Positions 12,201 through 23,100 of a stretch of 64,000 bases of DNA are shown piece after piece (the first letter of the stretch is position 1; every line of letters starts with the position of its first letter). The position numbers and the translations under genes are program-made. Location: contig CM049316.1 in NCBI GenBank assembly GCA_026874595.1, positions 3,486,339 to 3,550,338 on the forward strand. Direction: 5' to 3'. The notes under the pieces are model-generated. The model was not told where the DNA came from, made no database searches, and saw only the letters and a program-made list of their open reading frames with translations. This DNA is from Sipunculus nudus. Taxonomy: Eukaryota > Annelida > Sipuncula > Golfingiida > Sipunculidae.

Positions 12201-15200
12201 AAATGCTCAGGACTGTACAATATTAAAAGAACCTTTTCATAATTCTTGTGTTTTTCTTTTAATAAGATCAGAAATATCTCTTCTTGCCTCACAGGTTCTG
12301 GTAATGAACGTAAGAATGCTTTTATTGCTATATATGCTGCACAGACATTAAAGAATAATACAGTGTATTTATTAGGTTTTCTGTATTTTCTCCATTTATA
12401 TTTGAAATGAATCCATCACTTAAAATATATTAAGCTGAGGGGAAAATCTCTGTATAAAACTATGGTTAATAGTTTACTATTTTTAGCTAAGCTGACTATA
12501 AGTCATCTGAGCTATAGTCGTGGTCCTTTGTCAGTCGTCCGGCCGTCCGTCCGTCCGGCTGTCTGTCAGTTAACAGGGCTGTTTTTAAACCGTTGGACCT
12601 ATGAATCCAAAATTTTGCATACCATTAGAAGTCCCCAAAATCTCCTACCATACCGAAAATTGGGTCATTAGGACTTCGTTCCTCCAAGATATTAAGGAAA
12701 AACCTCTGTTTTCCATAAAAAAAGTCATTGTTACACTTCAAGGTGCCTAATATCAAAACCACTGATCTGTTTTTGATCATATTTAGCATTCATATTCTTC
12801 CATACATTTTCTATGAACATACCAAATATTAGGTCAGTATTGGGTATTATTTTGAAGTTATGGGTCCAAATATATTGCAATTTTTAAAAAATCAGAAAAT
12901 ATATGTACTCACCTAAGATGAGAATTGCTGAAGCTGGAGACTTTTTTTGTCAGGAATATAACTTTATTTAATCAAGTTTCAATTGTTTACCCAAAATTAG
13001 ATCTGAATTTTGCTAATTTTTCAACTTATTAGCATAAATAAAAAATCAATACCTTAAATTTTGTCCAACTTTGGCAATGGCACGTTTTTTTCCCTGTAAG
13101 CACTGTTGATTTAATTTTCACAGCATATATACATAAGGATTTAATCTTTTGAAATGTGAAATTTCAAAGGAATTGATTGAAAAGAGTAGCTTATATTCAA
13201 GTTTTCATACACCATTTCAAGTGTTGTTTACATCTAGCCCACCTAGTAGTACTGCCTTCACTTGCATTATGTAACCCACCCCAGGCAGCTTGCCTAAGCT
13301 CAGCTTGGCCACTACTAGCAGGCTTCCCCTCTGCCCTGCACTCCCTCCCCCCCCCCCCCCTAGATGGTGTCTTAACTTGATGAATGTTATAATTTTCTGT
13401 ATTTTATTTTATTCTTGGCTATGCTACATTTTAGATTTTGTATTTACCACCAGGGTTACAATGATTATAGTGCACATTCATTTGTGTCCACAAAGTGGTG
13501 TATTGCTATGAAAGTGTGACTATTAATTCCAGTAATCAATTATAGCTGAGATTGTAATTAGCATAATGATATTGTTTATCCCTCATTCAACCAACAGTGT
13601 GTATACTTTATTTGAAAAGATGTTTTTATTTTACCAAATTTACTGAATCTTTTACTTTATTTCTGTGAATAAAATTAAGCATGTACTGAAAACTCCAATG
13701 TGCAAAACTTTTTAATAGTGATTCAAGGAAAGATCTTGTAGATGCCATGTTTTGGCATTATTTTCTTTTAAATTCAGTTTAAACATTTGTGATATAAAAA
13801 TAATAAAATATATGTGTATGCATAATATGACCCAATATGAGCTACACTCTGGATATATAATGATTGCAGCTTAGAATTCTAATATTTTAACTTATATTTT
13901 CAGTGTTTTCCAATACAAATTTATAAAACATGTAAATAAAAAAAAATAAATCAGATAAAACTATTTTAATGGAAAAAGTGGATATGCTAAAATAATAGGC
14001 TTATATATAAACTTAAATGCATTATTCCCTTGAAAGAGAAATAAAGGTATTAGTCCATTCTGTCCACTGGCCTGTCCATCTGTAAATATTTCATATGCAT
14101 CACAGTATCTCAAAACTTTTACTGTTTACCTTCATGACAGTCTTGTCAGAGTATTAGTTTGCAATCATATATTTAGAACTTTACTATAACCAAGTAGGAG
14201 GGCCCCTTCCTCTTAGCTTCTCATATGCTTATATAAATGAAAAACATTAAAATAGAATATTTTGCATATTTTGCATTTGCAAAAATTTCAAACTTAAGCT
14301 GAGCTCCGTGACCCATGGGTCCCTTGTTAAAATGTATACATGAATCACTCATGAAAATTAAAAAGGCTGGAAAAAATCTATGGAGACAGCTGTAATTAAT
14401 TGCTTATATGGCCTCATATCATTGGCAAAGATATATTAAATAAACAAGAACTATATAATATTTATGAACTATGATTAACAAGTACCAGGCTGTACTAGTA
14501 TAACCAATAATCAGACTCATATTGATCTGTCTCTTTTATCAGGTATTCGCTGTAATCAGGAAGGAGTTCCAGAAGATGAGGAAAACTTTGATGAAGCCAT
14601 CAAGAATGTTAACACAGCCTTAGTACCAACCTCAGTAAGTCAGGCATGTTACCACAACCTTAATCCCAACCTCAGTAAGTAAAGAATGTTAACACAGCCT
14701 TAATCCCCATCTCAGTAAGTGAAGAATGTTAACACAGCCTTAATCACCACCTCAGTAAGTTGAGAATGTTAACACAGCCTTAATCCTCACCTCAGTAAGT
14801 CTGGCATGTTACCACAGCCTTAGTACCCACCTCAGTAAGTCAGGCATGTTACCACAGCCTTAATCCCCACCTCAGTAAGTGAAGAATGTTAACACAGCCT
14901 TAGTACCCACCTCATTAAGTCAGGCATGTTACCACAGCCTTAATCCCCATCTCAGTAAGTGAAGAATGTTAACACAGCCTTAATCCCCACCTCAGTAAGT
15001 TGAGAATGTTAACACAACCTTAATCCCCACCTCAGTAAGTCTGATATGTTACCACAGCCTTAGTACTCACCTCAGTAAGTCAGGCATGTTACCACAGCCT
15101 AAGTACACACCTCAGTAAGTCAGGCATGTTACCACAGCCTTAGTACCCACCTCAATAAGTGAAGAATGTTAACACAGCCTTAGTACCCACCGCAGTAAGT

Positions 15201-17126
15201 CAGGCATGTGAACACAGCCTTAGTACCCACCTCAGTAAGTCAGGCATGTGAACACAGCCTTAGTACCTACCCCAGTAAGTCAGGCATGTTATCACAGCCT
15301 TAGTACACACCTCACTAAGTGAAGAATGTTAACACAGCCTTAGTACCCACGGCAGTAAGTCAGGCTAGTGAACACAGCCTTAGTACCCACCTCAGTAAGT
15401 CAGGCATGTTACCACAGCCTTAGTCCCCATCTCAGTAAGTGAAGAATGTTACCACAGCCTTAGTCCCCATCTCAGTAAGTGAAGAATGTTAACACATCCT
15501 TAGTCCCCATCTCAGTAAGTGAAGAATGTTAACACAGCCATAGTCCCCATCTCAGTAAGTGAAGAATGTTAACACAGCCTTAGTCCCCATCTCAGTAAGT
15601 GAAGAATGTTAACACAGCCTTAGTCCCCATCTCAGTAAGTGAAGAATGTTAACACAGCCTTAGTCCCCATCTCAGTAAGTGAAGAATGTTAACACAGCCT
15701 TAGTCCCCATCTCAGTAAGTGAAGAATGTTAACACAGCCTTAGTCCCCATCTCAGTAAGTGAAGAATGTTAACACAGCCTTAGTCCCCATCTCAGTAAGT
15801 GAAGAATGTTAACACAGCCTTAGTCCCGATCTCAGTAAGTGAAGAATGTTAACACAGCCTTAGTCCCGATCTCAGTAAGTGAAGAATGTTAACACAGCCT
15901 TAGTCCCCATCTCAGTAAGTGAAGAATGTTAACACAGCCTTAGTCCCCATCTCAGTAAGTGAAGAATGTTAACACAGCCTTAGTCCCCATCTCAGTAAGT
16001 AAAGAATGTTAACACAGCCTTAGTCCCCATCTCAGTAAGTGAAGAATGTTAACACAGCCTTAGTCCCCATCTCAGTAAGTGAAGAATGTTAACACAGCCT
16101 TAGTCCCCATCTCAGTAAGTGAAGAATGTTAACACAGCCTTAGTCCCCTTCTCAGTAAGTGAAGAATGTTAACACAGCCTTAGTCCCCATCTCAGTAAGT
16201 GAAGAATGTTAACACAGCCTTAGTCCCCATCTCAGTAAGTAAAGAATGTTAACACAGCCTTAGTCCCCATCTCAGTAAGTGAAGAATGTTAACACAGCCT
16301 TAGTCCCCATCTCAGTAAGTGAAGAATGTTAACACAGCCTTAGTCCCCATCTCAGTAAGTGAAGAATGTTAACACAGCCTTAGTCCCCATCTCAGTAAGT
16401 GAAGAATGTTAACACAGCCTTAGTCCCCATCTCAGTAAGAGAAGAATGTTAACACAGCCTTAGTTCTCAACTCATTAAGTCAGGAATGTAAAGATAGTCT
16501 TAGTTCTCACCTCTGGCACCTCAGGTGGGTCAATTATACATACATTATGTAAGTTTGCACCTTATTAATGAATATATCTTAATTTAAAATAATAATTAAT
16601 GTATGTGAAAGATTCCTAAAATACTTATATCTTAATTTTCCATAAATGTGAAATATAGGATATATATTGAATACTGTGTACTGAGAATATTATGTAGTTC
16701 CAGCAATCATGTAACAGATTTTACTAACAATATTTACAGATTCCCAGTGAAGTAAAGAAGATATTCCAAGATGACTGCTGTACAAATTTAACCCAAGAGG
16801 TAATGATTTGCCCAGCATTACAAGAATCTATTTCCAGACCCTTATCACGTGAAGTCAGTCAGCCTGGATCAGTTCATTTAACAAAACATATTTAAACATA
16901 TCCCCAGACCAAAAATGTTAGAAATGCTAATATTTTGGTCAGAAACTGTATGGTTTTGATAGGGTTGTGCCACATATATATGATGTGAGCTGGAGAAGTA
17001 AGAAATAATAGTAAAAATCTTTTTTTTTTTTTACATAGCTATGGGTCTAGAGGAGAGTCCATCCAAATAAGTAACCTTGACCTTCTTTATACTTTTATGC
17101 AGTTTTTAACAGTCACTAATTTATTG

Positions 17127-17158
<32 letters not shown>

Positions 17159-20100
17159 AGATAATGACTTTTATTGCTGCTCAATTAATATATTCTAATT
17201 AAGGATTTAGACAGCAATGGTGGTGCCTAATGTTTTACACCATTTGAGTTTGTTGTTAATCTTACAGAGTAAGCCATTCTGGATCCTGGCGAGGGCGGTC
17301 AAAGAGTTTGTAGAAAATGAAGGTCAAGGTGAGAATATCAGCTATGTCTAGAATATTATTCTTAGTTATGTATAATATCTGTCTTGCATCATATTGTTTG
17401 GGCTGGTTTACTGAAATGTTTGGCAAGAATGCTCCCAAAGTAGGTGAGAAAACTACAAGAATTCAATAGACTCTAAAGAGAGGAGGGGGGGGGGGGGCGG
17501 GGGAGTCTCAAGTCAAATGAGACTGACATCACCAGTGATTTCAGACTCTTAACCAAACATCTTCATATCTTTTTTGTATAAAGTAAATGCTTCCTAGTTT
17601 TCAGCACTAAAATACATACAGTAATAATTTTATATAAATTTATAATAATGCTGGTTTTATTATAACTTGTGGTACAGCACATCAGGTTGCTACAGTATGA
17701 TTAATTATTTCACATTGTAGGTGCTTTGCCATTGAGAGGCAGCATACCTGACATGACGGCTGACTCTGAGAGTTATATAAAACTACAACAGGTCTACAAG
17801 GAGAAAGCCCTAGATGATATCACCATGGTTACCAACTACCTGCAGCAGTTGTTGCAGTCATTGGGCAGGGTGAGTCCATTCTGAGTCAGGACAGATATTG
17901 CTGAAACTGCTTGATTTTTAACTGATCAGTTATATTGTTTTTAAGGCATTCAACACTGGGACCTGTCCATTTATATTAATATATGTGCTTTCAGTGATGA
18001 TATTCTAATAAGAGTTACAAATTTAAATTTATGATTTTCTAGTTTACAGTTTACAAGCTAAGCACTTTATTCTTTGGGTGTACAGATTATCAATTAAAAT
18101 GAGATCCAAACTTTCAAGAACTGTTATTTCTCTGAACTGAAATAGTGGCATAATTAAGGCCTCCAAATAAGTAAAAGTTTAATGCAAATTTTCTTAAAAA
18201 CAATTTATGTGGACAAGTTCCCAGTGTTTTTGTTGTTTTTCTTTTTTTTTATATAATTCATTAGCAAATAGCAAGGATAATTAGCTGTTAGTTAGCATTT
18301 GTCAGTTTCATAAGAATTTACATTTTGCTCATTTTACTGTTTTAGAGCTTTAGTTTGTCAAAGCTTGACATTTTTATTTTGCGGGAAGGAACATGATGAG
18401 GATGTTAAAGCAGAATGACAAATATAAAATGAATATAAATATAAACTAATTTAAACAACAGCCTACTGGATTACTAAGATTCAAGTTAAAATAAACACTG
18501 CTTTTTGTGGTCCCAGTAAATAAGTATCAGTGTTTTCCTAGTTTTCATAAGTTCCTTTAGGTAAAAAATCACAAGTTGTAATATCATCCCAAATCCACAG
18601 GATGTCAGGTGATCAACAAAAACAGTGTCATACCAAATATGTGGTTCCTTAAGTTCAGATGTGGTAAGAGTTGCACAGTTTCCAGGATAATCCAAAATCC
18701 AAAGCTCCATTGTGGTTCTAGGACCAAAGGTATTAACAGAATTAATTTTGTGGGACTTTTATTCTGTATGCAGAATTTAGGTTAACAGCGTAATAGTACC
18801 AGCATCATGTCCAGAGTATTAGCCTGGGATGTGAGAGGAGCATTAAGCTATGTCCATCTCTGATCTGACTGCTGACATTCTCTTAATTGTTCAGTTTCAG
18901 GGTTTGTCTTGTGACCATTCTGTCCAGTATCCATTACTTATTAGGATGGAAAAGTAATGACCTGCCCCTGCCTCTGAAATGAATATTAAATACATTCATT
19001 GCTGACGGGTACACAGGAATTATCAGTGCTGCTCCTGTCAGCCTTTTGATTACCTTCTTTCAATAATTATCAGTCTACTGGGGCTGTTTTTCTTTCTTCA
19101 GTCTACTATTAATGCTGTACTCCAAACTGCCAGAAATACTACTAGGCCTCTATCTATCATATCTTTAGTTGTTCATTAAGAGCAGGTACATTTAAATCAC
19201 TCTTTTGGGAACAAATCTTATTCTTTCCCTAGTGATGGTCATTTAGGAGAGTTATTTCCTTTTCACCATTTTAAGATGCTCATTTTGAAATGGTCACACA
19301 GCTTCCCTCTTTTTTTAAACCAGTTGGACAAGGTCTCATTTCCTAAGTTTTAGATACCCATTTCAAACTAATCTCATTCCTCAGTAATGACAGGCATCCA
19401 TTTTGAACATATTCCCTAGTCCCCTAGTTAAAAATGACCACTTGGAATAGGTCTCCTCTTTCCCCAGTAGGAAGATAAGATAAGTCACTTAGATAAGTCA
19501 CTTCTTTTTCACCCCCCCCCCCATGTTCTGTTGATGAGCAAGGTTGGCTAAAACATCTGTAATGCTGTGTGCTTCAGGGAACTAAAGCTTTACTACATAA
19601 ACCTACATTTGATTGATTTAGCCTTTATCCTATCAGAACTATTGCTACTTGCTTCAACTTTACAGTACCTACTGTATGCCGTGATTTTCTAGTGTTTGTA
19701 CTCTCTCGTTTAGGACGAACCTTTGACTACGCCAGCTAAAGGCCAGTCTCCGGGATCAAGTCCTCGTAGAGTATGTGTTTTCATTTGTCCTTTATGCATG
19801 AAACCATAAATATACAAAACTAGGTACATGCTGTTTAATGGAGAAATTACTATAAGGTTGTATACAGACCCCCTTGTCATTAGTAAAAAAAAAAAGAAAA
19901 TTTTAGTACATTTGTAAACAAAGGGTGCTCCTTTTCTTTAGTCTACATGTAAGTGGAATCATTATCATTTTAATTTTCCTTCTTTATTTCACCCCCGACA
20001 TCTTATCCACCACCTCTGCCATTTCTAATTAACCTTTAGCCACAAATTTACAATAAACAGGCCAAAGTGCTTATCAGTGCCATTTAATGTTTGAAGTTGT

Positions 20101-23100
20101 CTATATCAAAGTATTTTTCTTAACAGGAAGCATTTTGCAAAATTGATAGTCAGTGCAGTAGATTTGTTGCCCTCTATATTTGAAATTCAGCTCTAATAAT
20201 TATAATTATACACAGATAAATTTACTATTATAAACATCCACATAGGGGATGCTTTAGTACAAAGAATGAACACTTGGTGGCACTGATTGTCAACTGCGGT
20301 TTCTGTTACTGTCAATATGTGGCAGCTGATTTCATGATACATTACATTTTGTGACTTGTTCACAGTACAGTCCATGATATGATATAATGTAGTTTATATT
20401 CCAAGCCATAAAATGTTTCATGATTCTCAAAAGAGGTTATTTATAATTCATAGGAAATTTTATCACTAAATAATTTGCTAATCATATGCAGTCCAGTTAT
20501 ATCTGACCAATTTAATTTCACTGTTTCCTGCCTTATATTTTCACTGGCAGTTCATGATTAAATGTTTAATGTTGATGATCAGTTTTGTCATTATATTAAT
20601 GTAGACTTTTCTTTCTATCACAATGTTTGATTGTACCAGTGTATCATAATAGTCCTGCCTACTACCAGTACACTATTTCCTAAGTATGAATGTGTTGTAG
20701 CTGTGGTACTTTCATGTGTGTAGATGACAATGGATCTTCCTAGAACTGTTATAGTATATATGTAATAATGTATATGTTATCTCTAGCCTGTGTAGTGGAG
20801 CCACATATCTCATGAATTATGGGTTTTAACAGGGCTGTTAATCTGGAGAAATATTTATATTGATTATAGAACCATTCATTTCATTAACACAACTGATTGG
20901 TGATCAACACATATTGACATCTACTATTCTCTTTGTGGGGTTTAGCACACTTTTTTTAAATTACAGCAAAATAAAAAAAAGACAAAAAAGATAATGTGCA
21001 ACCCTTTGTATTTGTTCTTACCCATAGAGAATCTGCTATAAATCAGTCACGTAGAATTCAAGCAATTCAATCCATTTTATGTTTAAGAACTAGAATTCTT
21101 TCATGTGACAAGAGTATCCATTCATTTGGAATTGTACAGCAGCATAAATGATGCATAGGTTTCATAATTGGTACCATAAATACATCTATATTATTTATAA
21201 TAACTTGTTCAGTAAAGTTGGCTTTTACAATTTCCATCCTGTATTTGTTTACAGAAGACATGGCAGTCTTACTCATGTGATGTCTTGTTTGTATTTGTAG
21301 CCGCAAGATCTCATAACAGAATCTGACATAAAGACCTTCTGTAAGTATATATTTAAATTATACATTAAGTATGTATTATGAAATATGATACTTAAAAATA
21401 TTGAAAAGATTGTAGATTGCACAGAAGAATAAATCCTAATGTATGTGATATACTTACAGATATATTAAAGGTGTACAGGTAATTCTTTTGTTTGGGAAGG
21501 TAATTCTAATTTAATGTGTGCATAATGTGTACATAAAATTCAAACCTATTCATTAATACACTTGTTATCAGTTGTATTGTCTCGAAAAACAAAACATGAT
21601 TTCACGTTAAATAAATCACCAGTTTGAATAAAGAAAAGAATCTTTGCTCTTTAAAAAAATTGTGTTCTCAGTGTTGCTTTGCATTTGAAACATAATTATT
21701 ACTTCAAAGTTCAGGCATTAATGCCAGAATTATTTATTATTTGTCCAGCGTTGATATTTAGCTGATGATTTCAGTGTAGTTATGTTGCCTGCAGGTCGTA
21801 ACGCCAGCTTCCTGCGGCTCAGCAGGTGCAGGTCATTAGCAGAAGAATATACGCCAGCTACAACCAAAACTGATGAGATCGGTGGGTCGTTATTTATATA
21901 TGAAAGGAAACTTTTCTTGAAGTGGGGGAACTCTGCTATCCTTTGTTTCATGTGCATCTTTATTTCTGTACAAGAAGAGATTTTATTCTCTTCTCTGTCA
22001 GCTTTATTTTCCCAGATAATAAAACATTATGTATATTAATCACAACATTTTGATAGCAGTATCATCTGCTGTCATGCCATCATTTAAGGGCATCTGAATA
22101 AAGTTTATCTAAATCTTTAAATTTTTATCTCTTCTGTTTTTATACTAGAAAAAACAAACGCAGATCTTTGTCATTTCATCTATAAACCTGCAAGTAAGTA
22201 ACAGTAAATTGATATGTGTGATATTTATGTATATCTGCTATGGTTCTGCTATTTGCACACATTCTTTTATGTAAATTATGTTACTCTGATATCATTTGAT
22301 ATCTTAGGTTCTACATAATTTGTTTGTATTAACATATATTACCACAAAAAGTATCTGCTTGGTATTGGCTGTTGGTAGTGTTCAGCCTGCTAAAATTAAT
22401 CAGATTATTAATTAAGGGCCAGTAAAATATATTTTAATTTCGTAAGTTTCTCTGCTCAATGTATTATGGGCAATTGTCTTATTCACACAGTTTGTATTGT
22501 GGTAATAATACTGTAAAGCAGCTGTACTGGCAATGGTTCACTTTTCTCATGTTGGTTGTTTTGCAGATATGATATTGTGGTACCGACAATATTAACTTTA
22601 CCTGTAATGTAAAGAAATGTGTATTGTAGCTATCTAACAAATTGTTTGTCTGTACCACTTGTTATGGTAAATTGCAGTAAATTAGAACTGATGATGAAAG
22701 TTTTATATTTAGAATCACCAATAGCAGCCATGTTGCAGGTATGCGTCTTGAGGACATGGATAACGACGATGTGGTCATGTATGTGTTGCTAAGAGCTGCA
22801 TGGCGTTTCCAAGCAGAGTACAACCGGTATCCAGGGGCATACCACGGTGCCATGGAGACAGATATACCAAAACTTAAGGTACAGGATTTGTGTGTTATGA
22901 CAGTTTTAATAAATTCAGCACACTCCATCTATTAAGGGCCTAGACTGCCTCGTTGATATCTTTGTGCCACCCTGTCTACACAGACATATACTTACACAAA
23001 CATCCAATATCTGAAAACCAGAGGATAACTGAAGATATTGGAAAATTAAATAATTGTTAGGGGTAGGTATTAATTTATTAAGAAGGGTTTGATTTTCAAG

